Assembly: GCA_046582565.1 (NCBI GenBank)
Contig: JAYGED010000312.1
Coordinates: forward strand, 1 to 20,029
DNA from: JAYGED01 sp046582565
Lineage (GTDB): Bacteria; Pseudomonadota; Alphaproteobacteria; JAAXGF01
Direction of reading: 5' to 3'
Length of the DNA stretch: 20,029 nucleotides
The notes under the pieces were generated by a model. It had not been told where the DNA came from and made no database searches. It worked only from the letters and a program-made list of their open reading frames with translations. Numbering within the stretch: position 1 is the first letter of the stretch; every line of letters begins with the position of its first letter. Positions 1 through 7,213 of this stretch are shown one piece after another. Made by a program: the position numbers and the translations under genes.

Positions 1-87
1 GTTCTTGGCGTCCAGGCCGGCATACCGATTCGCGATGTCGAAAAAAACCCATTTGGCCCATGGCTGGTTCCTCTGCCCTCGTGTCAC
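1..87 (-). CDS. Possible transposase N-terminus (partial, cut by left edge)
   Basis: An open frame on the minus strand starts at a GTG (85-87) and runs off the left edge, giving 29 residues that include QPWAKWVFFDIANRYAGLDAKN-like text (core FFDIANRYAGLDAKN). The aromatic-Phe-Asp-Ile-x-x-Arg-Tyr-x-x-Leu pattern resembles the first residues of IS5-family (DUF772-type) transposases, which often open with FFD-x-x-x-RYA-x-L followed by GDPL. That resemblance is from memory and the diagnostic catalytic DDE region is outside the window. No good ribosome binding site precedes the GTG and no terminal inverted repeat could be recognised between 88 and 135. The run of seven A at 41-47 (T on the coding strand) lies inside the frame. 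Its position directly against a truncated higB fits an insertion sequence that destroyed the toxin gene. It could also be an unrelated short gene start. Confidence 0.35.
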   Translation of the reverse strand, partial: MTRGQRNQPWAKWVFFDIANRYAGLDAKN

Positions 88-137
88 GTCAACAGGATTC
101 TAACCGATTGAAACGTGGGATTGCATATTTAGAGGTG

Positions 138-224
138 CCCATTATTGTTTCCGGCAATTGACGGATCACGTTCACGGTGCATGAGGACGACATTATCGAT
201 CTGAATTTGGAGGATTACCATTGA
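138..224 (+). pseudogene. higB: higB toxin remnant (C-terminal tail with nonsense codon)
   Basis: Read in the frame ending at TGA 222-224, this stretch gives PIIVSGN, a TGA stop at 159-161, then RITFTVHEDDIIDLNLEDYH. RelE/HigB toxins end with a very similar stretch: V-S-G-N-W-R-I-T-F, a variable hairpin, then LEDYH. The in-frame TGA sits exactly where the conserved Trp codon (TGG) is expected, so it is most simply a G-to-A nonsense mutation. The N-terminal two thirds of a normal ~92-residue HigB is not recognisable upstream, where an antisense possible transposase fragment lies instead. The last base of the TGA overlaps the ATG of higA (224), the usual translationally coupled toxin-antitoxin layout. 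The toxin is therefore almost certainly non-functional. Confidence 0.7.
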
Positions 225-529
225 TGAGCAAGGACCCTATCAAAATTGGCATGAAGCCCTGTCATCCTGGAGAGTTTATCCGCACAGAGGTGATCGAGCC
301 GCTTGATCTCAGCATAACTAAGGCCGCTGAAATCCTGGGCGTTCGCCGCGCCACCTTGTCGGACCTTATCAACGAAAAGGCAGGCCTATCGCCGGAAATG
401 GCGCTCCGCATGGAAAAAGCCTTCGCGCTCGATTTGGATACCATGCTGCGCATGCAGGTCTGGCATGACGCAACCGTCATGCGCAATCGGGCCGGGGAGA
501 TCGATGTACAGCGCTATGAGCCGGCGTGA
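224..529 (+). CDS. higA: HigA-family antitoxin (XRE-type HTH)
   Basis: A 101-residue protein of the HigA/VapI addiction-module antidote family. The family signature HPGEFIRTEVIEPL opens the protein (about residues 14-27). It is followed by an XRE helix-turn-helix (ITKAAEILGVRRATLSDLINEKAGLS, about 31-56) and the conserved PEMALRMEKAF and MLRMQVWHD segments. HigA normally neutralises the HigB mRNA interferase and represses its own promoter. The ATG at 224 is preferred over the TTG at 221 because it overlaps the stop of the higB frame and has GGAGG (209-213) about ten bases upstream. The cognate toxin is broken, so this is an orphan antitoxin that may persist as a plain DNA-binding repressor. 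The surrounding bases are more AT-rich than the rest of the window, which fits an acquired module. Confidence 0.88.
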   Translation: MSKDPIKIGMKPCHPGEFIRTEVIEPLDLSITKAAEILGVRRATLSDLINEKAGLSPEMALRMEKAFALDLDTMLRMQVWHDATVMRNRAGEIDVQRYEPA

Positions 530-536
530 TCGCCTT

Positions 537-1970
537 CTAGCCGCCGACCACACCCGGTCGCTTATCGGCCCAGGGCTGGGCTTGTTCTAGCTGGGCGGCG
601 AGGCGGAGCAGGGTGGCCTCGTTGCCGAAGCGGGCGATGAACTGGGCGCCGATGGGCAGGCCCGCATCATTCCAAAAAAGCGGCACGGACATGGCCGGAG
701 TGCCGGTGGCGTTGGACAGGGCGGGGAACGCGGCGAAGCCCTGGACTTCGGCAGCATAGGCATCGAAATCGTCGGTCGCCGGATCGAGCGCGCCGATGAG
801 AAGCGGCGGCTTGGCCAGGGTCGGCGTCAGCAACAGATCATAGTCCGTGAAGAAACGTCCGATCTGGCGGCCGACCCGGTGCAGGGCATTGACCGCCGCC
901 GCGTAATCGGCGCCGCTCACGTCATTGGCCAGGGTGGCGATATACCAGGTTGTCGGTTCGACCAGGGTCTCGGGCGCGACGCCGAGTTCGGCGGCCCGCG
1001 CCTCGATCTCGTTTCGCAGGCAGGACGCGATGATCTTGATCCTCTGCTCGTTGATCTCATCGCGGTCGTAGTCGGGCTCGGCCTCCTCCACATGATGGCC
1101 AAGATCGGCGCAGAGCGCCGCCGCGTGGTCCATGGCCGCAATACAATCGGCATCGACGGCGACTCCATTCGAGGGCCGCCCGCAGACCGCAATACGCAAG
1201 ACACCCGGATCGGCGCCGACTTCTTCGAGGAAGGGGCGCGCCGGTTGCGACGCCGCGTAAGGGTCGCCCACGTCTTCACCGATAATGGCGTCGAGCAGGG
1301 CGGCGCTGTCGCGCACGCTCAAGCTCACCGCGTGGTTCACCGACATGCCCGCCCAGCCCTCGCCGCCGTGGGGGCCGGTCGGGCTGCGCCCGCGCGTCGG
1401 TTTCAGACCGTATAGTCCACAACATGAGGCCGGCACGCGGATTGAGCCGCCGCCGTCGCTAGCATGGGCGATGGGCAGGATACGCGCGGCCACCGCCGCC
1501 GCCGCCCCGCCGCTGGAGCCGCCGGGAACATGGTCCAGGTTCCAGGGGTTGCGCGCCGGGCCGTGGAGCAAGGGCTCGGTGGCGTAGCTCAGGCCCAACT
1601 CCGGCGAGGTGCTGCGCCCGAAGATAACCAGCCCGGCGCGTTTGTATCGCTCAACCAGGGTGCTGTCGAAGTCGCAGACGAAATCTTCATAGAGCCGCGA
1701 GCCGTTGGTCAGGGGTGTATCCTGCATCACCGCGCCGAGGTCCTTGAGCAGGAAGGGAACGCCCCTGAAGGGACCATCCGGCAGGCCCGCCGCGATGGCC
1801 GCGCGAGCCTTCTCCTCGAAGCGGACTGTGACCGCGTTCAGTTGCGGATTGAGAGCATCAAGCCGGGCCAGGGCCTCATCCAGAAGCTCACTCGGGCTGA
1901 CAGCGCCGTCACGCACCAACCCGGCCAAGCCGAGGCCGTCGTATTTGTCATAGTCTTTAAAGCCGTTCAT
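537..1970 (-). CDS. Amidase signature family enzyme
   Basis: A 477-residue member of the amidase signature (AS) family, the usual length. These enzymes hydrolyse amide bonds with a Ser-cisSer-Lys triad. The triad is visible: Lys76 in LLKDLG, Ser152/153 in PGGSSGGAAAAVAA, and the nucleophile Ser176 in SDGGGSIRVPASCCGLYGLKPTRGR. The C-terminal ALSNATGTPAMSVP and GLPIGAQFIARFGNEATLLRLAAQLE segments are also typical. No GatB or GatC lies nearby, so it is a stand-alone amidase rather than GatA. The substrate cannot be told from sequence, although aryl or aliphatic amides, or 6-aminohexanoate dimer-like substrates, are usual for close relatives. No signal peptide is seen, so it is probably cytoplasmic. 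Its ATG overlaps the acetoacetyl-CoA synthetase stop (ATGA, 1967-1970), so the two are translationally coupled; an AAGGA sits about 12 bases upstream. Confidence 0.9.
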   Translation of the reverse strand: MNGFKDYDKYDGLGLAGLVRDGAVSPSELLDEALARLDALNPQLNAVTVRFEEKARAAIAAGLPDGPFRGVPFLLKDLGAVMQDTPLTNGSRLYEDFVCDFDSTLVERYKRAGLVIFGRSTSPELGLSYATEPLLHGPARNPWNLDHVPGGSSGGAAAAVAARILPIAHASDGGGSIRVPASCCGLYGLKPTRGRSPTGPHGGEGWAGMSVNHAVSLSVRDSAALLDAIIGEDVGDPYAASQPARPFLEEVGADPGVLRIAVCGRPSNGVAVDADCIAAMDHAAALCADLGHHVEEAEPDYDRDEINEQRIKIIASCLRNEIEARAAELGVAPETLVEPTTWYIATLANDVSGADYAAAVNALHRVGRQIGRFFTDYDLLLTPTLAKPPLLIGALDPATDDFDAYAAEVQGFAAFPALSNATGTPAMSVPLFWNDAGLPIGAQFIARFGNEATLLRLAAQLEQAQPWADKRPGVVGG

Positions 1971-3922
1971 TCGCTTTGCAATTCCTTGAGATTTTCATAG
2001 AGCGCCAGGGCCTGCGGGTTGGCCAGGGCGTCCTGATTGCGCACCGGACGGCCGTGGATCACATCGCGCACGGCGAGTTCGACGATCTTGCCCGATATGG
2101 TGCGCGGAATTTCGGCGACCTGGATGATCTTGGCGGGGACGTGGCGCGGCGTGGTGTGGGCGCGGATTTCGCTCCTGATGGCATCGCTGAGGGCATCGTC
2201 GAGGGTGAGCCCTTCGCGCAGCACCACAAACAGCACCACGCGCACGTCGTGCTGCCACGTTTGCCCGACGCAGATCGCTTCGAGCACCGCGTCGATCTTC
2301 TCCACCTGGCGGTAGATTTCGGCGGTGCCGATGCGCACCCCGCCGGGATTGAGGGTGGCGTCGGAGCGGCCGTGGATGATGATGCCGTTATGCTCGGTCA
2401 GTTCGATCCAATCGCCATGGCGCCAGACGTTAGGATATTCAGCGAAATAGGCGGCGTGGTATTTGGCGCCGTCGTCGTCGCGCCAGAAGCCCACCGGCAT
2501 GGAAGGGAAGGGGCGGCTGCAAACCAGCTCGCCGGCCTGGCCCTGAAGCGGCTTGCCGTCGTCGTCATAGGCCTCGACCTTAAGGCCCAGGGCGCGGGTC
2601 TGAATTTCGCCGCGCCACACCGGGCCCGCCGGATTGCCCAGGGCAAAACAACCCAGGAGGTCGGTGCCGCCCGAGATCGAAGACAGGCAGACATCCTGTT
2701 TGATGGCGTCGTACACATAGTCGTAGCCCTCGGGCGCCAGGGGCGAGCCGGTCGACATCAGGCACCGCAGAGCCGACAGATCGTGCCCATCGCCGGGTCG
2801 CAGTCCGGCTTTTTCCAAGGCGGCGAGATATTTCGCCGAGGTCCCGAAAATGCTGATTGCCTCGTCCTCGGCATAGCGCCACAGCACCTCGCCGTCGGGA
2901 TAAAACGGCGAGCCGTCATAGAGCATAACGGTCGTTCCCGCCGCCAATCCGGCAACCAGCCAATTCCACATCATCCAGCCGCAGGTGGTGAAGAAGAACA
3001 GCTTGTCGTCGGGTTTCACGTCCGTATGGAGCAGAAGCTCAGAAAGATTTTTCAGCAGGCTGCCGCCGGCGCCATGGACGATGCATTTGGGCATGCCCGT
3101 GGTGCCCGAGGAATACATGATGTAGAGCGGATGATCGAAGGGCATCTGGGCAAAATCGATCTCGCCGCCCGGCCCGTCGCCGAGATAGGCCTGGAAATCG
3201 ACCGCATCCTTTAGCGCCGATAAGTCCGGCTGTTCGTCCACATAGGGAACCACAATCAGCTTCTCGATGCTGGGGCATTGCGCGGCGATATCGCGCACCC
3301 GTTCCAGGCTGTCGACGGTCTTGCCGTTGTAGAAGTAGCCGTCGGCGGCGAACAGAATCTTGGGTTCGATCTGGCCGAACCGGTCCATCACTCCGGCAAC
3401 GCCGAAATCCGGCGAGCAGGACGACCAGACCGCGCCGATGCTGACCGCGGCCAGCATGGCGACCACGGTCTCGGGCAGGTTCGGCATGAAGCCGACCACC
3501 CGGTCGCCGGCCACCACGCCGTCGGCCCGAAGCGCGGATGCCAGGCGGCCGACCCGGTCATGCAGTTCGGCGAAGGTGAGGCGGCGCTCCGCCCCGGCCT
3601 CGCCGCGAAACACCAGCGCGTCGGCGTCGTCGCGGCGGCGCAGCAGATTTTCGGCGAAATTGAGCCGGGCGCCGGTAAACCAGGAGGCGCCGGGCATACG
3701 ATCGCCATGCACCAGAACCTCATCCCAGGTTTGCGACGAGATGACCCCGCTATTGCGCCAGACGCTGACCCAAAATGCCTCAATATTCTCCACCGACCAG
3801 TCATAGAGCGCGTCTTGATCGGCGAGGGTCACTTCATACTCGGTTTCGATGAAGCGCCGAAACCGGGTGATGTTGGCGGCGGCAACACGGTCCGCCGATG
3901 GCGTCCAAAGCGGCTGGTCCAT
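1967..3922 (-). CDS. aacS: Acetoacetyl-CoA synthetase (acetoacetate-CoA ligase)
   Basis: An ANL-superfamily adenylating enzyme of 651 residues that converts acetoacetate, ATP and CoA to acetoacetyl-CoA in ketone body or PHB-related carbon use. The opening MDQPLWTPSADRVAAANITRF is the typical acetoacetyl-CoA synthetase start rather than that of acetyl-CoA synthetase. The P-loop YIMYSSGTTGMPKCIVHG lies near residues 267-284. The middle carries GWMMWNW and SSISGGTDLLGCF. The C-terminal domain has GRSDATLNPGGVRIGTAEIYRQVE and the catalytic lysine in RTISGKIVE (about Lys612). A longer frame reaches an ATG at 3943, but ATG 3922 fits family N-termini and lies eight bases after the stop of the small upstream gene. 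It is probably expressed from the promoter before that gene and is coupled to the amidase downstream. Confidence 0.93.
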   Translation of the reverse strand: MDQPLWTPSADRVAAANITRFRRFIETEYEVTLADQDALYDWSVENIEAFWVSVWRNSGVISSQTWDEVLVHGDRMPGASWFTGARLNFAENLLRRRDDADALVFRGEAGAERRLTFAELHDRVGRLASALRADGVVAGDRVVGFMPNLPETVVAMLAAVSIGAVWSSCSPDFGVAGVMDRFGQIEPKILFAADGYFYNGKTVDSLERVRDIAAQCPSIEKLIVVPYVDEQPDLSALKDAVDFQAYLGDGPGGEIDFAQMPFDHPLYIMYSSGTTGMPKCIVHGAGGSLLKNLSELLLHTDVKPDDKLFFFTTCGWMMWNWLVAGLAAGTTVMLYDGSPFYPDGEVLWRYAEDEAISIFGTSAKYLAALEKAGLRPGDGHDLSALRCLMSTGSPLAPEGYDYVYDAIKQDVCLSSISGGTDLLGCFALGNPAGPVWRGEIQTRALGLKVEAYDDDGKPLQGQAGELVCSRPFPSMPVGFWRDDDGAKYHAAYFAEYPNVWRHGDWIELTEHNGIIIHGRSDATLNPGGVRIGTAEIYRQVEKIDAVLEAICVGQTWQHDVRVVLFVVLREGLTLDDALSDAIRSEIRAHTTPRHVPAKIIQVAEIPRTISGKIVELAVRDVIHGRPVRNQDALANPQALALYENLKELQSE

Positions 3923-3930
3923 AACGCTGC

Positions 3931-4050
3931 TCACACCGCGCATCGGAACGGCGTGGCCTCGACGGTCCGCCAGACATCGCCGGCGACGTTGGTATCGCCG
4001 GTGACGTTGGGATCGTCGGTTCCGTCAGGGGCGACGACGAGAAATTGCAT
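3931..4050 (-). CDS. Shrunken YciI-family protein (39 aa, internal deletion)
   Basis: A 39-codon gene with a good ribosome binding site (AGAGGA about 8 bases before the ATG). Its first residues, MQFLVVAPDGTD, match the usual start of YciI/YCII-related proteins. Its end, GDVWRTVEATPFRCAV, matches the usual end (DPYV-x-G-x-VW-x-x-V-x-x-x-PFR). About 60 residues between them are missing compared with a normal ~95-100 residue YciI, including the region that would hold the conserved His. The junction holds two 18-base tandem copies (3976-4011) encoding VTGDTN/VAGD-like text. The product is probably non-functional. The frame, start and ribosome binding site are intact, so it may survive as a leader for the acetoacetyl-CoA synthetase, whose ATG lies eight bases after this stop. 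The family assignment is from memory of its termini. Confidence 0.6.
   Translation of the reverse strand: MQFLVVAPDGTDDPNVTGDTNVAGDVWRTVEATPFRCAV
3976..4011. repeat. Two tandem 18-bp repeats inside the YciI remnant
   Basis: Two adjacent 18-base units differ at two positions: ATCGCCGGCGACGTTGGT (3976-3993) and ATCGCCGGTGACGTTGGG (3994-4011). On the coding (minus) strand they duplicate six codons in frame (NVTGDT/NVAGDV), so the frame is not disturbed. They lie where the central part of the YciI domain is missing, so replication slippage may have produced both the deletion and the duplication. Confidence 0.8.
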
Positions 4051-4080
4051 GGGCCGGTCCTCTCTATTCCATCGGCCGGG

Positions 4081-4110
4081 ATTATGGCACGGTGCGAATG
4101 CGAGAGGCAA
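4081..4110 (-). promoter_or_regulatory. Putative sigma-70 promoter for yciI-aacS-amidase
   Basis: On the minus strand a TTGCCT (-35, 4105-4110) and a CATAAT (-10, 4081-4086) are separated by 18 bases. The -10 box lies about 30 bases before the ATG at 4050. This is the only good match in the gap before the first gene of the unit. It is prediction by eye only. Confidence 0.4.
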
Positions 4111-4128
4111 AATACATAGAGATAGATC

Positions 4129-4547
4129 ATGACCATGCGCATCGATATTCCCCGCCTGCCCGCCAGTGCCGACGCCGCTGAGGTGGTAGCGGCCATTGAA
4201 GCGGTGGGCTTGCGTGGTTGTTGAAAACCTGGCCGGCGTGCCCGCCATGGACGCCCTCGCCGGCGACCTTGGGCCGGCGTTCGACGAACGCTGGCTCGGG
4301 GTCGATGATTTGGCGGGCTTCAAGACCAAGCGGGTCTCCGGCCTGATGGCGCGGTCGCCGACGGCGCGCGACCTGGCCCTCCATCCGCTCGCCCTGGAAG
4401 CCGCCGGAACTCGCCAGGACCTTCCCCGACCGGCTGCAAAGGCTGATCGGCTACGACCTGCACGACGCCCACCTGGGCTGGATCGACGACGGCAACCCGC
4501 ACAGCCTGCTGGAGGACGCAGCCGAGGACGATAGCCGGGTTTTCTGA
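4129..4547 (+). pseudogene. Phytanoyl-CoA dioxygenase (PhyH)-family pseudogene
   Basis: Three reading frames must be joined to recover one protein. Frame one (ATG 4129) gives MTMRIDIPRLPAS...AIEAVG. A one-base insertion near 4212 breaks it; removing one G restores GFVVVENLAGVPAMDALAGDL and then DLAGFKTKRVSGLMARSPTARDLALHPLALEAAG. A second break near 4400-4407 leads to ELARTFPDRLQRLIGYDLHDAHLGWIDDGNPHSLLED, ending at TGA 4545-4547. The N-terminal (GFVVVENLL..., ARSP-x-AR-x-L-x-LHPL) and C-terminal (LQRLIGY-x-x-H...GY-x-DG-x-(D/N)P) pieces are typical of PhyH-like iron(II)/2-oxoglutarate oxygenases of ~280 residues. The middle is gone, including the HxD...H iron site. The gene is dead. Nothing else coding is seen between 4051 and 4645. 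Confidence 0.75.
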
Positions 4548-4645
4548 GTTGCGTCCCCGTCGCGATCGAACGGCGGCTGGATTAATATCAGCCTATAGGT
4601 CATTATCGCCGCTCCTCGGTATGAGCCGGCAAGGGCATATTGACC

Positions 4646-5224
4646 ATGACCACCGACGAGCTTTGGCAACAGAATTTCGCCGACCATCTCGATGTCGCTC
4701 AGGCGACTCGGGCGGGGTTGTTTGAACCCTTTGAACGCCTGCTGTCGATTTCGCTTGAGGCCGTACGAGACGGCGGCAAACTGTTGTTCTTCGGCAATGG
4801 CGGCAGCGCCGCCGACGCCCAGCATCTGGCGACCGAGCTGACCGTTCGCTACGTCAACGACCGGCCGCCGATCCCCGCCATCGCCTTGTCAACCGACACC
4901 TCGGCGCTGACCGCAATCGGCAACGATATGGGCTTTGATGCGCTGTTTGCGCGCCAGATCGAAGCCCTGGGCAGGCCCGGCGATGTGGCCATCGGCATTT
5001 CCACTTCGGGCCGCAGCCGCAACGTCATCTCAGCGCTTGAACGGGCGCGCGGCCAGGGCCTGACTGCCGCTGCGTTCAGCGGCCATGGCGGCGGCGACCT
5101 GGTCGGCCTCGCCGATCCTCTGCTGATCGTTCAATCGTCGGTCACCGCGCGTATCCAGGAAATGCATATCACCCTGGGCCACGTCTTGTGCGACGGCCTC
5201 GAACGCGGCCTGGGTCTGGTGTAG
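4646..5224 (+). CDS. gmhA: Phosphoheptose isomerase (sedoheptulose 7-phosphate isomerase), SIS domain
   Basis: A 192-residue single SIS-domain protein that isomerises sedoheptulose 7-phosphate to D-glycero-D-manno-heptose 7-phosphate, the first step to ADP-heptose for lipopolysaccharide core. Family features are FFGNGGSAADAQHLATEL (about 48-65), the serine-rich phosphate loop ISTSGRSRNV (118-127) and QEMHITLGHVLCD (171-183). His60, Glu64, Gln171 and His179 align, with a one-residue offset, to the E. coli metal and catalytic set His61, Glu65, Gln172 and His180, so it should be active. ATG 4646 is chosen over a TTG at 4640; AAGGG lies 10 bases upstream. The other heptose genes (hldE, gmhB) are not in the window. 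The Sel1 protein starts 11 bases after its stop, suggesting co-transcription. Confidence 0.9.
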   Translation: MTTDELWQQNFADHLDVAQATRAGLFEPFERLLSISLEAVRDGGKLLFFGNGGSAADAQHLATELTVRYVNDRPPIPAIALSTDTSALTAIGNDMGFDALFARQIEALGRPGDVAIGISTSGRSRNVISALERARGQGLTAAAFSGHGGGDLVGLADPLLIVQSSVTARIQEMHITLGHVLCDGLERGLGLV

Positions 5225-5235
5225 TCTTCTCCGTC

Positions 5236-6280
5236 ATGGCGCTTATGAATTGGGCAGATCAGACCTTGTGGGCGGGAGCGGCGTTCTCCGCCATGGCGCA
5301 TAGCGCGGTGGCGGCGGTTGCCATTATCGGATTGCCCGCCCTGGTCGACGCGCCCGTCAAATTGGAAGCGCCGATCACGGTGGTCATCATCGCCCCGGAC
5401 AATGCGGTCGGCTACATGGCACCGGCTATGACGCCCAATATCTGGCCCGGTGATACGGCGGATCAGACCGGCGAGGGGCTGGCAGCACCCATGGGCGATG
5501 CCGAGGATGGCGAGGCCTTACCGGCCAGCGCCGCCGCCGATCTACAGGGTGCGGCCTCCAAGGCTTTGCGCGGCGAGCCCAATGATCTCGAAGGCCGCGA
5601 CGCCCTGCCCCAGGGTAATGCGCCCGGCATTGCGGTAGCGATGGCGCCGTCAACCGGTCCTATCCTGAGCGAGCCTGCCAGCGCCGACCAACCGCCGGGG
5701 GCGCCCGAGACCGATGACCTGGCTCTGCCCTCGCCCGGCGAGGAAATCATCGTTGCGCAAAACCAAGACAGCCAAGCCGCCGTGCCCAGCCAGCCCGCCA
5801 CATGGATTCCGCCCCGTCCTGAGAGTTTGGCGGAAATCAGCGACTATTTGAGCCGGGGCCTGGAGCGCCTTCGGGAAGATATCGAAAACGGTGACATTCC
5901 ACCGGAAACCCGCATCATTGAAATTTTGGAAGACGCCGAGCAGGGCGATCTGGAATCACAATATACCCTTGCGGCGCTCTATGAACTCGGCCTCGGGGTG
6001 GCAAAGGACCAGGCCAAGGCCCTCGACTGGTACCGCACCGCGGCAGAGAAGCGGTTCGTCGATGCGCAGGTCCGCCTCGGTTCCCTGCTCGCCACGGGTG
6101 AGGCAACAGCGGCAGCGCTGATTGAGGCGCAAAGCTGGTGGCGGCTTGCCGCGGAGACCGGCGAGCCCCTTGCCGTCCGCCGGCGCGGCCCTGTTAAGCG
6201 ACCATATATCGCCGTCGGAAGACGCCAAGGCGCGAACCCAGTCCAAGCGCATCGAAAAGCTGTGGAAATCCTGGGAGTAA
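5236..6280 (+). CDS. Membrane-anchored Sel1-repeat protein (frameshifted near 6187)
   Basis: The protein opens with one hydrophobic segment (about residues 9-37, WAGAAFSAMAHSAVAAVAII) followed by APITVVII, much like the N-terminus of TonB-type proteins. A long Ala/Pro/Gly/acidic linker runs to about residue 190. Two Sel1-type TPR repeats follow (GDLESQYTLAALYELGLGVAKDQAKALDWYRTAAE and the next unit). As written, the frame then changes to Arg-rich nonsense and continues to 6447. Dropping one G/C near 6186-6188 instead gives ALLSDHISPSEDAKARTQSKRIEKLWKSWE and a TAA at 6278-6280, a believable Sel1 C-terminus, so I take that as the true end. Most of the protein is probably periplasmic. The function is unknown; Sel1 proteins usually mediate protein contacts. 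Start choice is uncertain, as no clear ribosome binding site precedes ATG 5236. Confidence 0.65.
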
Positions 6281-6985
6281 TGGGCGAACGCCGACAGCGG
6301 AGGAGCCCTGGAGGATCAGCTGCTCGCCGCGGCCGGCGCCGGCGACGCCGAGGAGATCAAGCGCCTGATCGACGAGGGCGCCAACCCCAACGCCAGCAAC
6401 ACCAAGGGCAAGACGGCGCTGCTGCTTGCCGTCATTGCCGGCCATGAAGAGGCCGCCGAAGCGCTGCTCCGGCGCGGCGCCAAGGTCGATACCGCCGACG
6501 CCGATGGCAAAACCAACCTGATGTGGGCTTCCGACGCCGGTTATAAGGATGTCGCGGAGCTTCTGCTGACACGCGGCGCCGATATCGAGGCGCGCGATAA
6601 ATACGGCCAGACCGCGCTCATCGACGCGGCCTGGCGGGGACGCGACAGGATCGTCGAAATGCTGATCGAGATCAGCGCCGACGCCAACGCCCGGTCGATC
6701 GATGGGGTCACCGCCTTGATGTGGGCCGCCATAAACGGCTACCCGGAGACCGCCCACAAACTCCTCGCCGCGGGCGCCAGGGTCGACACCCCGGATAAAA
6801 ACGGCTTCACGCCGCTGATCCGCGCCGCCTGGAATGGCCATACCGAGACCGTCGCCGTGCTGATCAAGGCCGGCGCCGCGGTCGACGCCAAAAGCAAAGA
6901 CGGCAAGACCGCGCTGAGACTAGCGCACAGCAGCGGCTTCAAGGAAGTCGTCACGTTGCTTCGCGCCGCGGGCGCTGCGCGTTAA
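6280..6985 (+). CDS. Ankyrin-repeat protein (one-base insertion at its start)
   Basis: About seven consecutive ~33-residue ankyrin repeats run from LEDQLLAAAGAGDAEEIKRL through GKTALLLAVIAGHEEAAEALLRRGA and similar units to the TAA at 6983-6985. The repeat frame is open from the TAA at 6278 but has no ATG, GTG or TTG until ATG 6521, which falls inside the third repeat. An ATG at 6280 overlaps the Sel1 stop (TAATG) but is one base out of frame. If one G of GGG (6282-6284) is removed, ATG 6280 reads MANADSGGALEDQLL straight into the repeats, so a one-base insertion is the likely cause. As written, only a shortened product from 6521 (154 residues) or one from a non-standard CTG could form. It is a protein-binding scaffold, probably coupled to the Sel1 gene. 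No signal peptide is visible. Confidence 0.72.
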
Positions 6986-7010
6986 TACGGTCGCCCAAGA
7001 GGCTCCCTGC

Positions 7011-7201
7011 GTTCAAGCGCCCAAAACTTATATCTACATAAGACTGGGGCTTTCGCCGGGTAAGCCGGCGGCCCGCGGTCGCGGGCATGCTTCTCCGACC
7101 GTTACGGTCGGAGAATGCTGCCCCACCCGACTATCGAACGCAAAGCGCGGCGAATGCCGCAAAGCCGCGTTGAGCGGCTAAAGCCTTAGTGGCGCTTGAA
7201 C
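7011..7201 (+). repeat. Structured repeat element, copy 1 (MITE- or REP-like)
   Basis: A 191-nt non-coding element bounded by an 11-nt terminal inverted repeat, GTTCAAGCGCC (7011-7021) and GGCGCTTGAAC (7191-7201). Inside are successive perfect hairpins: CGCCGG/CCGGCG (7054-7070), GCCCGC/GCGGGC (7071-7086), an 11-bp stem TTCTCCGACCG/CGGTCGGAGAA (7091-7115), GCGGC/GCCGC (7147-7160) and AGCCGC/GCGGCT (7163-7179). The reverse complement of 8749-8938 matches it almost throughout, with roughly ten differences by eye. It fills most of the gap between the tail-to-tail ankyrin and glutathione S-transferase genes. No open frame or transposase is inside. Confidence 0.88.
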
Positions 7202-7213
7202 GTCCAATAAAAG

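Noticed and set aside
537..1970. Amidase considered as GatA of the tRNA amidotransferase
   Set aside because: No gatB or gatC adjoins it, and it is coupled instead to acetoacetyl-CoA synthetase; a general amidase fits better.
1976..3214. 412-codon open frame on the plus strand
   Set aside because: It lies opposite acetoacetyl-CoA synthetase, whose motifs are unmistakable; the antisense product has no family features and arises from high GC content.
6280..6447. Arg-rich C-terminus of the unshifted Sel1 frame
   Set aside because: This is the out-of-frame reading of the ankyrin repeats; the +1 frame gives clean Sel1 end and ankyrin sequence.
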